DNA from: Actibacterium atlanticum
Lineage (GTDB): Bacteria; Pseudomonadota; Alphaproteobacteria; Rhodobacterales; Rhodobacteraceae
Assembly: GCF_000671395.1 (NCBI RefSeq)
Contig: NZ_AQQY01000008.1
Span: 50,146-114,145 of the forward strand
Length of the DNA: 64,000 nucleotides
Reading direction: 5' to 3'
The notes below the pieces were generated by a model. It was not told where the DNA came from, ran no database searches, and was given only the letters and a program-made list of their open reading frames with translations. This document shows positions 1-10,099 of the stretch, piece by piece (positions within the stretch are counted from its first letter, which is position 1; every line of letters begins with the position of its first letter). A program made the translations under genes and the position numbers.

Positions 1-117
1 GGCCCACCCGGCGAGGCGACGCCACGCCGCCAGCCCGACATAGGCCACGGCCAGCGCTATCAGAATCCACACCACCATCCAGGGCACCAGAGGGTCAAAG
101 ATCACCACGCCGTTCAT
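1..117 (-). CDS. Membrane protein, N-terminal fragment, last gene of the MoxR operon
   Basis: Only the first 39 codons lie in the window. They begin MNGVVIFDPLVPWMVVWILI and encode a short periplasmic or cytoplasmic start followed by one hydrophobic segment (about residues 11-32). The ATG overlaps the stop of the upstream DUF4159 gene (ATGA at 117-114), so it is translationally coupled to it. In related alphaproteobacteria the gene after the DUF4159 protein encodes a large membrane protein with a glutamine-amidotransferase-like or von Willebrand-like fold; that identity is inferred from position, not visible here. The rest of the gene lies beyond the left edge. Confidence 0.7.
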   Translation of the reverse strand, partial: MNGVVIFDPLVPWMVVWILIALAVAYVGLAAWRRLAGWA

Positions 118-2876
118 TGGCCCAACCTTTCAAGCAGGTCCGGCACATGCACCTGATCGGATTTATAGTTGCCGGTCAGCACGTGCATGATCAGGTTAAT
201 CCCAAACCGATAGGCAATCTCGCGCTGGCGTTCCCCGGCATAGCCACGCCCCACTGGCAGGCTGGGCAGGCCTTGTCGGTTGATCGCCCAGGCCCCGGCC
301 CAGTCGTTGCCACCGATCACCACCGGGGTCACCCCGTCATTGAGATTGCGAAACGGGATGCCTTCGGCCTGTTCAGCGTCTGCGGGGGCGGCCTCGACCC
401 AGATCGAGCCACCATCGTAGCGCCCGGGGAAGGCCTGCAGCAGATAGAAGGTGCGGGTCAACACGTGGTCTTCGGGCACGGGTTCCAGCGGGGGTACGTC
501 CAGCGGGCGGGCCAGTTCCTGTAACCGACGCCCGGCCGGGGTGCCGCTGCCAAACCGGGCGATGTCACCATCGCGCGTGTCAAACAGGATCAACCCGCCG
601 CTGCGCATATAGCGGTTCAGCTTGGCATAGGCCTGAGCCGAGGGCAGGGGCGTTTCCGGTGTGATCGGCCAGTAAAGGAAAGGGTAAAACGACAGCTCAT
701 CGGTTTCGATATTCACTGAAATCGGCGCAGCCGGTTCTACCGTGGTGCGTTGATAGAGTTTATCTGACAGGCCCCAAAGCCCGGCCATGGCCAGCGCATC
801 AACCTGTTCATTGCCGGTGATGACATGCGCCAGCACGACCTCGGTTGTGGCGGCAAGGGCTGCTAAGTCCTGCTCGGTTTCCTGCGCCAGTGCATCTTGC
901 GGCATCAAGGGCAGCACGGCCAGCGCCAGCACGGCCACCGCGCCGCGCATCAGCTTGCCCGACAACCACAGCGTTGCCAGCACGTCCAGCGCCAGCAGGA
1001 TCATCGCCAGACTAAGAACCCAGCCTTTCAAACGGACCTCGCGCGCGACCTGCAGGCCATCTATCGGCACGCGCGCCGGCCAGTTTGTGGCGCTTAGCTC
1101 GGTATTTGCGTTTGTGACGTTCAGGGCGATACGGCGATCTTCGCCGCGGTATAGGCCGGGCGGCACTTGCTGCGACAGCGGCGCATCTGCCAAATCCTCG
1201 CCCGCGATACCGGGGCGGTCCTGTGCCGTTTGCACCGTGCCAAAGGCATCAAGCACTTGTTCCGGCACCCATGTCGTGCCCGCCAGATCCGAGGCGTCAG
1301 GCAGGTCTGGGCGGGTTGAGACCGCCAGACGTTCCAGCATCTGCACAAACAGCACCGACAACGGCAGGTTCGACCATTCAGCATTGGCTGTGACATGGAA
1401 CAGCACCACCTGACCTGCCCCCAGTTTCTTGCGCGTCACCAAAGGCGTGCCATCGGCCAGTGCGGCGACGGTGCGTTCGGCCAGATCAGGGCCGGGTTGG
1501 GCCAGAACCTGCGCATTGATTTCGACATCTTCGGGAATCGGCAGGCCGATAAAGGGGGATCCTTCGGGGAAAGGAGCCAGAACTTTGGGCGCGCCCCAGC
1601 TCATGGCGCCGCCAACCGACCGTCCCCCGGCGCGCAGGCGCACCGGCATCAGCGGGTGCTCGGCATTGCGGCTGACGCTGCTGGCGGCCATGCGCGGCCC
1701 GGCAAAGCGTAGCAAAAGACCACCGTCCATCACCCAGTCGATCAGCGCGTCTTCTTCCAACTCGCTGACTTGTGCGACATCCGCCATGATCAACACGTCC
1801 GGATTGGCCAGCATCAGGTCTTCAAGCGCACCGTCGATCAGGTCTGTGGTGGGCGACAGGGCTTGCTCCAGATAGTGCAGCGGCGCCAGCACAGCAACGC
1901 TTTCCCCTTCGTCGCGCCCGGCGATCAGCGCCACTTCGCGGCGTTTCAGGCTGTCGTCGCTCAGGCTGACAGCGGCGGCAGAGCGGTATCCTTCAATCGT
2001 AAAGCGCGATATCCGGTTGCGCAGTTCCGGAGGCAGGGTCAGCTTGGCTTCGGCGGTTTTTCCGGTCAGCGAAAACGCGGCGCTGGTGCGTGCCAGAACC
2101 CGCTCTACGCCGTTCGGGTCAAGCCCATGCGCGGTGATCGACACGCTCTCGGCGGCGCCGGCACCCGCGCGCAGGGCCGTCAACAGAATGTCGCCGTCTT
2201 GCAGCACAACCGGGCGCAGGGCATAGGCGGGCGCGGGGCTTTCGAAGATGCGCACATCGCCGTGGCTTTCCAACGCGCCCAGCACCTGCATGCGTCCATC
2301 GCGGGCGATCCCGTCTGACATCCAATAGGTCTGAAACCGGCCCTCAAGCGCATCGGCCCATTCGGTCAGGCGGGCGGCTTCCGGGGCCCATGGATTGGGT
2401 AAAATGCCGGGCAGGCGGGATTTCCAACGTTCGGCGGCCTGAAACTGTGGCCCTTCGGGGGGCAGGTCGGTGGTCAGGGCTAATGCAACAGGGCGGCCAT
2501 CGCGACTGGCTTCATCCAGCACGGCGTCAAGCCGCGTGGCGCGGCGGTTCCAATCGCGGGCGTCGGCCCATGTGCCATCGACCAGCACCAACAACGGGCC
2601 AGTGCCGGTGCTTTCGGACTGCGGGTTCAGGATCGGTCCGGCAAACCCAAGGATCACCAAAACAGCCGCGGCCATGCGCAAAAGCAACAGCCACCACGGG
2701 GTCTTGTCGGTTTGGCTTTCGTCGTCGTTCAGCCCGATCAGCAGGGCGACGCCCGGAAACCGGCGCCGCAAAGGGGCGGGCGGGACGGCGCGCAACAGGA
2801 ACCACAGCACGGGCAGGGCCAGAAGCGCCACCAACACGGCGGGCGCGGTAAAGGCGATGGGTCCCAGCGCCAACAT
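114..2876 (-). CDS. DUF4159 protein with BatA-type N-terminal membrane domain
   Basis: A 920-residue membrane protein. The first 60 residues carry the double-transmembrane N-terminal domain typical of BatA-like proteins (start MLALGPIAFTAPAVL, then LLRAVPPAPLRRRFPG). A third hydrophobic segment follows at about residues 60-85, and two more near residue 630-670 (LSLAMILLALDVLATLWL and the AVLALAVLPLMP segment). The C-terminal 220 residues form the DUF4159 domain. I chose the internal ATG at 2876, not the upstream one at 2948, because it overlaps the DUF58 stop as ATGA and restores the usual N-terminus of the family. The gene sits in a MoxR-DUF58-DUF4159 operon, whose products are thought to act together in MoxR/BatA-type envelope or metal-insertion chaperone systems. 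The exact function is unknown. Confidence 0.9.
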   Translation of the reverse strand: MLALGPIAFTAPAVLVALLALPVLWFLLRAVPPAPLRRRFPGVALLIGLNDDESQTDKTPWWLLLLRMAAAVLVILGFAGPILNPQSESTGTGPLLVLVDGTWADARDWNRRATRLDAVLDEASRDGRPVALALTTDLPPEGPQFQAAERWKSRLPGILPNPWAPEAARLTEWADALEGRFQTYWMSDGIARDGRMQVLGALESHGDVRIFESPAPAYALRPVVLQDGDILLTALRAGAGAAESVSITAHGLDPNGVERVLARTSAAFSLTGKTAEAKLTLPPELRNRISRFTIEGYRSAAAVSLSDDSLKRREVALIAGRDEGESVAVLAPLHYLEQALSPTTDLIDGALEDLMLANPDVLIMADVAQVSELEEDALIDWVMDGGLLLRFAGPRMAASSVSRNAEHPLMPVRLRAGGRSVGGAMSWGAPKVLAPFPEGSPFIGLPIPEDVEINAQVLAQPGPDLAERTVAALADGTPLVTRKKLGAGQVVLFHVTANAEWSNLPLSVLFVQMLERLAVSTRPDLPDASDLAGTTWVPEQVLDAFGTVQTAQDRPGIAGEDLADAPLSQQVPPGLYRGEDRRIALNVTNANTELSATNWPARVPIDGLQVAREVRLKGWVLSLAMILLALDVLATLWLSGKLMRGAVAVLALAVLPLMPQDALAQETEQDLAALAATTEVVLAHVITGNEQVDALAMAGLWGLSDKLYQRTTVEPAAPISVNIETDELSFYPFLYWPITPETPLPSAQAYAKLNRYMRSGGLILFDTRDGDIARFGSGTPAGRRLQELARPLDVPPLEPVPEDHVLTRTFYLLQAFPGRYDGGSIWVEAAPADAEQAEGIPFRNLNDGVTPVVIGGNDWAGAWAINRQGLPSLPVGRGYAGERQREIAYRFGINLIMHVLTGNYKSDQVHVPDLLERLGQ

Positions 2877-3747
2877 CAGCGCCCGCGCTCCAGCGCGCCA
2901 TACATCCACAGCAACGCGGCTTGCGCGCTTTCGCCTGTGTGGTGGCATTGAAAATGCCAGCCGCTGATCTGGGCCAGTTCAGCCAGCCGCGATTTACGGT
3001 CGGCGAGGCGCTGCAAATACCGATCCCGCAGATCGCCCGCTTTCAGGGTTTCATGGCGCAGGCTGCCGCCCATGCTTTCAAAGATGGTGCGCCCGTCAAA
3101 AGGAAAGGCTTCTTCGCTGGGGTCCAGAACCTGCAACAGCACGCCTTTCACACCGCGATCAGCGGCCTTGGCCATGGCGGCTTCGACGGGCGCCAGATCG
3201 CCCATGAAATCAGAGATAAACGCCGTTCTTGAATGCGGCAGCATGCCACGCGCTTCAGGCGAGCCAAAGTCAGCGCTATGGTCAGCATTGGAGAAAGCCT
3301 CGGCCAGTCGCAGCAATTGCAACGCGCCGCGTCGCGGCGGCAGAGAGAAGCCAGAAAGCCCCACGCGTTCGCCGCCGCGCACCAGCAGGACCGCCAGCGC
3401 CAGCGCCAGAACCTGCGCGCGTTCGGCTTTGCTGCCGTGGCTACCATCGCCTTCGAACTGCATGCTTTGGGCGTCATCGACCCACAGGGTCACGGATTGC
3501 GCCGCCTGCCATTCTTTCTCGCGCACGAAATGCTGATCTGACCGGGCTGATCTGCGCCAGTCAATCCGATGCGCCGGGTCGCCGGGCTGTGCGTGGCGGT
3601 ATTGCCAGAACTCTTCGCCCTGACCGGACCTGCGTCGCCCATGTTCACCCATCAGGATGGTCATCGCCAGATGCTCGGCCTCGGCCAAGAGCGGCGGCAA
3701 CTGTGCCGCCAGCGCCTCGGACCGGGCGCGGAGGGTGGCGGCTGTGC

Positions 3748-3751
<4 letters not shown>
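2876..3751 (-). CDS. DUF58 domain protein
   Basis: A 291-residue cytoplasmic protein with the DUF58 signature: GEEFWQYRHAQPGDPAHRID followed by WRRSARSD, then a degenerate VWA-like fold (VTLWVDDAQSM). DUF58 proteins accompany MoxR ATPases, probably as their partner or adaptor in assembly of protein complexes. It starts with GTG at 3751, overlapping the MoxR stop (GTGA), and its own stop overlaps the next ATG. All four genes of this operon are therefore coupled by 4-nt overlaps, which suggests fixed stoichiometry. Confidence 0.93.
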
Positions 3752-4755
<1,004 letters not shown>

Positions 4756-4811
4756 TGGAACTCTCCCGTTGCCTATGGTCCCATTAAAGGCAACTATCGC
4801 GCTGCACACAA

Positions 4812-5411
4812 ATGACAAAATGGTCGATAGGACAAATGATTGTGAAACCGGGTGTGGATAACATCATTTCTGCAGCGAAAAAGGCAGGCAAAAAGGGGCC
4901 GCCGCCGGTGCATCTGTGGAATCCGCCGTTTTGTGGCGATCTTGATATGCGTATCGCGCGGGACGGGACGTGGTTTTATCTGGGCACCCCGATTGGCCGG
5001 TTTGAGCTGGTCAAACTGTTTTCTTCGATCCTTCGCAAGGATGGGGATGACTACTTCCTTGTCACGCCGGTTGAAAAGGTCGGGATCACCGTCGAAGATG
5101 CCCCCTTTGTCGCTGTTGATTTCGAAGCCCAAGGCGAAGGCCGCGATCAGCTGTTGTGTTTCACCACCCATGTCGGGGATGAGGCCGTCGCAGGCCCGGA
5201 AAACCCGATCCGTGTGGTGCGCGACGAAACCGGTGAACCGTCGCCTTACATCCTGATCCGCGCCAATCTGGAGGCCTTGCTGGATCGCAAGAGCTTCTAT
5301 CGATTGATAGAGCTGGGCTGCCACGAACAGCACGACGGCGACAGCTGGTTTGGGGTCTGGTCCGGCGGGGTTTTCTTTCCAATCATCCTGTCGGCTGAAC
5401 TGGAAACCTGA
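4812..5411 (+). CDS. DUF1285 domain protein
   Basis: A 199-residue cytoplasmic protein matching DUF1285: KKGPPPVHLWNPPFCGDLDM, then IARDGTWFYLGTPIGR, LVKLFSSILRKD and FLVTPVEKVGI. The function of the family is not established. The start is uncertain: ATG 4812 opens the frame, but an in-frame ATG at 4836 has a nearby TAGGA. Its TGA overlaps the ATG of the next gene by one base (TGATG), so the two are probably co-translated. Confidence 0.85.
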   Translation: MTKWSIGQMIVKPGVDNIISAAKKAGKKGPPPVHLWNPPFCGDLDMRIARDGTWFYLGTPIGRFELVKLFSSILRKDGDDYFLVTPVEKVGITVEDAPFVAVDFEAQGEGRDQLLCFTTHVGDEAVAGPENPIRVVRDETGEPSPYILIRANLEALLDRKSFYRLIELGCHEQHDGDSWFGVWSGGVFFPIILSAELET

Positions 5412-6163
5412 TGCCCCGTTTCGCTGCCAACCTGTCATTTTTGTTCACGGAAAGGCCCTTTCCTGAGCGATTTTCGGCGGCGGCAAAGGCGGGGTTTGAG
5501 GCGGTGGAATTCCTGTTTCCATATGCCTATCCCGCGTCTGATGTGCGCGACTGGCTGGAGGAGGCCGGGCTGAAACTGGCGCTGTTCAACACCCCGGTGC
5601 ACGACTGGGAGGACGGCGGGCGCGGGGTCGCGGCCCTTGCCGGAGAAGAGGCCCGATTTCGCGCCGAGTTCGATCTGGCGCTAAGCTATGCCGATGTTCT
5701 TGCACCCCATCATATTCACGTTATGGCCGGTCTGGCGCAGGGTGAGGATGCCGCCGAAGTCTATGAGCGCAACCTAACCTGGGCCGCGCAGCACGCTCCG
5801 GCCCAGAGCCTGACGATAGAACCGATCAACGCCGATGATATGCCCGGGTATTTTCTGGCTGACTTTGATCAGGCCGTGCAGGTGATCGACCGGGTTTCAA
5901 CCGCCAACCTGGGGCTGCAATTTGATGCCTATCACGCGCATCGCATCACCGGCGAGGTTATGGGCAGCTGGGCCAGATGCGCGCGGCATGCCCGACACGT
6001 GCAGGTCGCCGGGGTGCCCGGGCGGCATGAACCCATGGGCGGTCAGATCGACTATCCGGCGTTCTTCAGGCAACTGGATGCGGGTGGTTATACCGGCTTT
6101 GTTGGCGCTGAATATCACCCGGCGGCGGGCACAACAGCAGGGCTGGGTTGGCGCGATTTTTAG
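5411..6163 (+). CDS. hyi: Hydroxypyruvate isomerase-like TIM-barrel protein
   Basis: A 250-residue protein of the hydroxypyruvate isomerase family (xylose-isomerase-like TIM barrel). The N-terminus MPRFAANLSFLFTERPF, the strand FEAVEFLFPY, the metal-ligand strand LTIEPINADDMPGYFL and the C-terminal FVGAEYHPAAGT all fit Hyi. The expected reaction is interconversion of hydroxypyruvate and tartronate semialdehyde in glyoxylate/glycerate metabolism. Length is close to the family's usual 255-260. It follows DUF1285 with a one-base overlap and converges on polA. Confidence 0.88.
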   Translation: MPRFAANLSFLFTERPFPERFSAAAKAGFEAVEFLFPYAYPASDVRDWLEEAGLKLALFNTPVHDWEDGGRGVAALAGEEARFRAEFDLALSYADVLAPHHIHVMAGLAQGEDAAEVYERNLTWAAQHAPAQSLTIEPINADDMPGYFLADFDQAVQVIDRVSTANLGLQFDAYHAHRITGEVMGSWARCARHARHVQVAGVPGRHEPMGGQIDYPAFFRQLDAGGYTGFVGAEYHPAAGTTAGLGWRDF

Positions 6164-6175
6164 GGCCAAACCGGT

Positions 6176-6219
6176 GATGCACAACCCATGCACAAGCGAT
6201 GCACATCCCATGCATAGGT
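6176..6219. repeat. 22-bp imperfect tandem repeat between convergent genes
   Basis: Two adjacent 22-bp units, GATGCACAACCCATGCACAA(GC) and GATGCACATCCCATGCATAG(GT), sit between the ends of the hyi-like gene and polA. Each unit itself holds two copies of an ATGCA core. No stem-loop terminator is evident in this 63-bp gap. Confidence 0.6.
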
Positions 6220-6226
6220 TTTGCGG

Positions 6227-9013
6227 TTAATGCGCCTGCGCCCAATTGGCCCCGGTGCCCGCATCGACGACCAAAGGCACATCCAGATGTACGGCCGGAT
6301 CGGCGGCGTTTTCCATGATGTCGCGCACCACGTCGATGGTCTGATCGACGGCGTCGTCGGCGACCTCGAAGATCAGTTCATCGTGGACCTGTAGCAGCAT
6401 CTTGGCGGGCAGATCCTTGATCGCATCCGGCATGCGGATCATCGCGCGGCGGATGATGTCGGCGGCGGTGCCCTGAATGGGCGCGTTGATCGCGGCGCGT
6501 TTGGCGAACCCGGCTTGCGGACCCTTGGCGCCAATCTCGGGCGTGTGGATTTTACGACCAAACAGGGTCTGGACGTATTTGTGGTCTTTGGCGAAGGCCA
6601 CGGTGTCGTCCATGTATTCCTTGATGCCTGGGAAGCGTTCGAAATAGCGGTTGATGAAGCCTTGTGCTTCACCGCGCGGGATCCGCAGGTTGCGGGCAAG
6701 GCCAAAGCCGCTGATGCCGTAAATCACCCCGAAATTGATCGCTTTGGCTTGGCGGCGGATGTCGGGCGTCATCTCGTCCAGTGGCACGTCAAACATCTCG
6801 GACGCGGTCATGGCATGGATGTCATGGCCATCGCGGAAGGCCTGTTTCAGGCTGTCGATGCGCGCGACATGGGCCAGAATGCGCAGTTCAATCTGGCTGT
6901 AGTCGAGGCTGATCAGCGTGTTGCCCGGCGCAGCGACAAAGGCCTCGCGGATGCGGCGGCCATCCTCGGTGCGCACAGGGATGTTTTGCAGGTTCGGATC
7001 GGTTGAGGCGAGGCGCCCGGTGTTGGCCCCGGTTTGCAGGTAGGAGGTGTGCACCCGCCCGGTTTCGGCGTTGATATGGGTCTGCAGCGCGTCGGTATAG
7101 GTCGATTTCAGCTTGGAAAGCTGGCGCCAATCAAGGATGCGGGCGGGCATGTCATGTTCCGTAGCAAGGTCTTCCAGCACATCTGCCGGGGTCGAGTATT
7201 TGCCGGTTTTGCCCTTTTTGCCGCCGGGCAGTTCCATCTTTTCAAACAGGATCTGGCCGACCTGCGCGGGAGAGCCGACATTAAAGGTTTCCCCCGCCAG
7301 TTCGTGGATTTCAGCCTCCAGCGCGGCCATCTTTTGCGCAAAAGCATTGGACATGCGCGACAGGGTATCGCGATCAACTTGAACGCCGTTCATTTCCATC
7401 TGGGCCAATACGGGCACCAAGGGGCGTTCCAGCGTTTCATAGACGGTGGTCACCTGATTGGCGTGCAGCTGTGGCTTGAACATCTGCCACAGGCGCAGGG
7501 TGATATCGGCGTCTTCGGCGGCGTATTTGGTGGCCTCGTCAATCGCGACGCGATCAAAGGTGATGGCGGATTTTCCGGTGCCTAAAAGCGATTTGATCGG
7601 GATCGGGCTGTGATCCAGATAACGTTCGGACAGCACATCCATGCCGTGATTGTGCCGCCCGGCGTTGAGCGCATAGGACATCAGTAAGGTGTCATCAATC
7701 GGCGCGACGTTGACGCCGTAGCGGGTAAAGATCTTGCAGTCATACTTGGCGTTCTGGAACACTTTGATAACGGCAGGGTCTTCAAGCAGGGGCTTGAGCA
7801 TCTCTAGCGCCTGAACTTCGTTCATCTGACCGTCGGAAAGTTGATCCGTGCCGAACAGATCGTCCGAGCCATCCTTGTGGGTCAGCGGAATATAGCAGGC
7901 CTCTCCGACCTCAACCGCCAGCGAAATTCCGACCAGATCGACCACCATTTCATCAAGCCCGGTGGTTTCGGTATCCACCGCAACCCAGCCGCGCTTGTAG
8001 GCAAGGTCGATCCAACGTTGCAGGGCCTCGGCATCGCGGACGCATTCGTATTTATCGGGGTCGATGGCGGGCTGTTCGGGGGCAGCCACTTCAGCGGCTT
8101 TAGGCTCGGCTATGATAGGCGCGTCGACGCCGATCTTATCGGCGACACGTTTGGTGAGCGTGCGAAACTCCATTTCCGCAAGGAAGGGCAGCAGCACTTC
8201 GGGGTCGGGGTCCTGCACTTCTAGCGTTTCCATGCTGAAATCAATCGGGGTGTTGACGTCCAGCGTCACTAGTTGTTTCGACAGCTCAATCTGTTCGCGC
8301 TTTTCCAGAAGGGTCTGGCGGCGCTTGGGTTGTTTGATCTCTTCGGCGCGGTCCAGCAGGGTTTCCAGATCGCCGTATTCGTTGATCAGCAGCGCGGCGG
8401 TTTTGATGCCGATCCCGGGCGCGCCGGGGACGTTGTCGACGCTGTCGCCGGCCAGCGCCTGAACGTCGATCACGCGATCAGGGCCAACGCCGAATTTCTC
8501 TTCGACCTGTTCCACGCCGATGCGCTTGTTCTTCATGGCATCAAACATTTCAACGCCGCCGCCGACCAGCTGCATCAGGTCTTTGTCCGACGAGATGATG
8601 GTGACGCGCCCACCGGCCTCGCGCGCCTGAACGGACAGGGCGGCGATGATATCATCGGCCTCATACCCCTCTTTCTCGATGCAGGCGATGTTGAAGGCTT
8701 TGGTGGCGACGCGGGTCAGGGGGAATTGCGGCACCAGTTCTTCGGGCGCGGGGGGGCGGTTGGCCTTGTAAAGGTCATAAAGATCATTGCGGAAGCTTTT
8801 GCCGGAATGGTCAAAGATCACCGCGACATGGGTGGGGGCGTTGGGGCCGGTGTTGTCCTCGACCATTTTGAACAGCATGTTGCAAAAGCCCGCGACCGCG
8901 CCGATGGGCAACCCGTCGGACTTGCGCGTCAGGGGCGGTAGCGCGTGGAAAGCACGAAAGATAAAGGCCGATCCGTCGATCAGATGCAGATGGCAGCCGG
9001 TGCCGAAACTCAT
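6227..9013 (-). CDS. polA: DNA polymerase I
   Basis: A full-length 928-residue Pol I. The N-terminal 5'-3' exonuclease starts HLHLIDGSAFIFRAFHALPP and contains IISSDKDLMQLV and the helix-hairpin-helix GAPGIGIKTAA. The 3'-5' proofreading domain keeps its acidic motifs (VAVDTETTGLDEM, FQNAKYDCKI, YAAEDADITL), so unlike in some bacteria it should be active. The polymerase domain has motif A LISLDYSQIELRI, motif B RRQAKAINFGVIYGISGFGL and motif C LLQVHDELIFEV. It is used in Okazaki fragment maturation and excision repair. The start at 9013 has a GGGGGAG ribosome binding site. Confidence 0.98.
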   Translation of the reverse strand: MSFGTGCHLHLIDGSAFIFRAFHALPPLTRKSDGLPIGAVAGFCNMLFKMVEDNTGPNAPTHVAVIFDHSGKSFRNDLYDLYKANRPPAPEELVPQFPLTRVATKAFNIACIEKEGYEADDIIAALSVQAREAGGRVTIISSDKDLMQLVGGGVEMFDAMKNKRIGVEQVEEKFGVGPDRVIDVQALAGDSVDNVPGAPGIGIKTAALLINEYGDLETLLDRAEEIKQPKRRQTLLEKREQIELSKQLVTLDVNTPIDFSMETLEVQDPDPEVLLPFLAEMEFRTLTKRVADKIGVDAPIIAEPKAAEVAAPEQPAIDPDKYECVRDAEALQRWIDLAYKRGWVAVDTETTGLDEMVVDLVGISLAVEVGEACYIPLTHKDGSDDLFGTDQLSDGQMNEVQALEMLKPLLEDPAVIKVFQNAKYDCKIFTRYGVNVAPIDDTLLMSYALNAGRHNHGMDVLSERYLDHSPIPIKSLLGTGKSAITFDRVAIDEATKYAAEDADITLRLWQMFKPQLHANQVTTVYETLERPLVPVLAQMEMNGVQVDRDTLSRMSNAFAQKMAALEAEIHELAGETFNVGSPAQVGQILFEKMELPGGKKGKTGKYSTPADVLEDLATEHDMPARILDWRQLSKLKSTYTDALQTHINAETGRVHTSYLQTGANTGRLASTDPNLQNIPVRTEDGRRIREAFVAAPGNTLISLDYSQIELRILAHVARIDSLKQAFRDGHDIHAMTASEMFDVPLDEMTPDIRRQAKAINFGVIYGISGFGLARNLRIPRGEAQGFINRYFERFPGIKEYMDDTVAFAKDHKYVQTLFGRKIHTPEIGAKGPQAGFAKRAAINAPIQGTAADIIRRAMIRMPDAIKDLPAKMLLQVHDELIFEVADDAVDQTIDVVRDIMENAADPAVHLDVPLVVDAGTGANWAQAH

Positions 9014-9079
9014 GATGTGCTCCCCCGTGTTCGCGTGCCGTTCCTGCTTAGCGTGCTGCCCGTGATTTGGCGAGGGGGC

Positions 9080-9748
9080 TCAGACCCCGGTGGCGGATTG
9101 CATGAAGATCGCGATGAAAAACAGGGTGGAGGCGGCAAAGACAAACCCATGCCAGATGGTGTTGTGGAAGCGCAGCTTGTGGAGCGCCAGAAATAGCGTG
9201 CCGACGGTGTAGAGCAGCCCGCCGGTGATCATCAGGATGACCACGGCAAGGGGCAGCTGTGCGATGATGGACCATCCCCCCGCGACCACGGCCCAGCCCA
9301 AGGCCAGACAGATGCCGATGGACAGGCCGACCGAGCGGCGCGGGATAAAGAAGTTGGCGATTGCAGCCAGTATGGCAAAGACCCAGATCACCGTCAGCAA
9401 GAGGCCCCCGGCCCCGGTCAGAAGGGTAAAGGGCGTATAGGTGCCCGCGATTTTCAGATAGATCGCCGAACGGTCAAACCGCAGCAACCAGCTGCGCCAG
9501 TGTGGCATAGGTAGATGGTTGTAAAGCAGCGAGGCCGAGATCATCGCGATCAGCGTTGCGCCGTAGATGGCCACGCCTGTAATGGGGGCGGCTTGCCCAT
9601 ACCAGATGGCCGTCAGGGTGATCAGCACCGGCACGGCGCCAAGCGCCACCACCAGCGCCGTGACATGCAGGGCTGCGTCGCTGATCAGCTCGGCTTTGGA
9701 GTAGGGGCGGCTGGGCCCGCTTGCCGACATATGTGCATCCGAAACCAT
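9080..9748 (-). CDS. Hemolysin III family (PAQR-like) membrane protein
   Basis: A 222-residue protein with about seven transmembrane segments. It carries the family signature DRSAIYLKIAGTYTPF at about residues 90-105 and a C-terminal WHGFVFAAS in the last segment. The family (YqfA/TrhA, HlyIII) is PAQR-related, and some members affect membrane-lipid homeostasis. Canonical members have LDHSAI and a second His after the WH motif; here these are Arg and Phe, so metal binding may be altered. The minus-strand zinc-finger gene ends 71 bp upstream and may be co-transcribed. Confidence 0.88.
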   Translation of the reverse strand: MVSDAHMSASGPSRPYSKAELISDAALHVTALVVALGAVPVLITLTAIWYGQAAPITGVAIYGATLIAMISASLLYNHLPMPHWRSWLLRFDRSAIYLKIAGTYTPFTLLTGAGGLLLTVIWVFAILAAIANFFIPRRSVGLSIGICLALGWAVVAGGWSIIAQLPLAVVILMITGGLLYTVGTLFLALHKLRFHNTIWHGFVFAASTLFFIAIFMQSATGV

Positions 9749-9819
9749 GCTGTCAGCTTAGCATCTGGTTCACGCGATGTCGGTCACAAGCCTGTGCAGG
9801 GGCGTAAACTGACGCAAGG

Positions 9820-9999
9820 TCAGCTGTTCTTTGCGAAACTTTCGTGCACAAATTTTTTGTCACAATAGCCGCATTCGACCTCGCCGGTGTCATGGGGCAC
9901 GGTCAGATAGACGCGGGGATGGCCCAGAGCGCCCTCACCACCGTCGCAGCAGACGCGCCAGGTGGATACAACCTCAATTTCGGGGGCTTCAATGGTCAT
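9820..9999 (-). CDS. Small zinc-finger protein, NDUFS6-like
   Basis: A 59-residue gene. It reads [20 protein letters not shown], then [12 protein letters not shown], and ends [19 protein letters not shown]. The C-x8-H-x15-C-x2-C ligand pattern (Cys18, His27, Cys43, Cys46) matches the zf-CHCC family, related to the mitochondrial complex I subunit NDUFS6 and ubiquitous in alphaproteobacteria. The start at 9999 is 100 bp from the divergent ABC ATPase gene. The likely role is assembly or support of respiratory complex I or Fe-S cluster handling, inferred from homology only. Confidence 0.9.
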   Translation of the reverse strand: MTIEAPEIEVVSTWRVCCDGGEGALGHPRVYLTVPHDTGEVECGYCDKKFVHESFAKNS

Positions 10000-10099
10000 T
10001 GTTGTGGCTCCGTTGCTTGCCGCGCCGATGCGCAGCCATTAAGTCAGCAGGCATGATAGCGATTGCCCGCGTCCGGGCAAGACCAGAGGATCGCGGCAT

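Noticed and set aside
2877..2948. Upstream extension of the DUF4159 protein by 24 residues
   Set aside because: The extension lies inside the DUF58 gene; the internal ATG overlaps the DUF58 stop and matches the family N-terminus.
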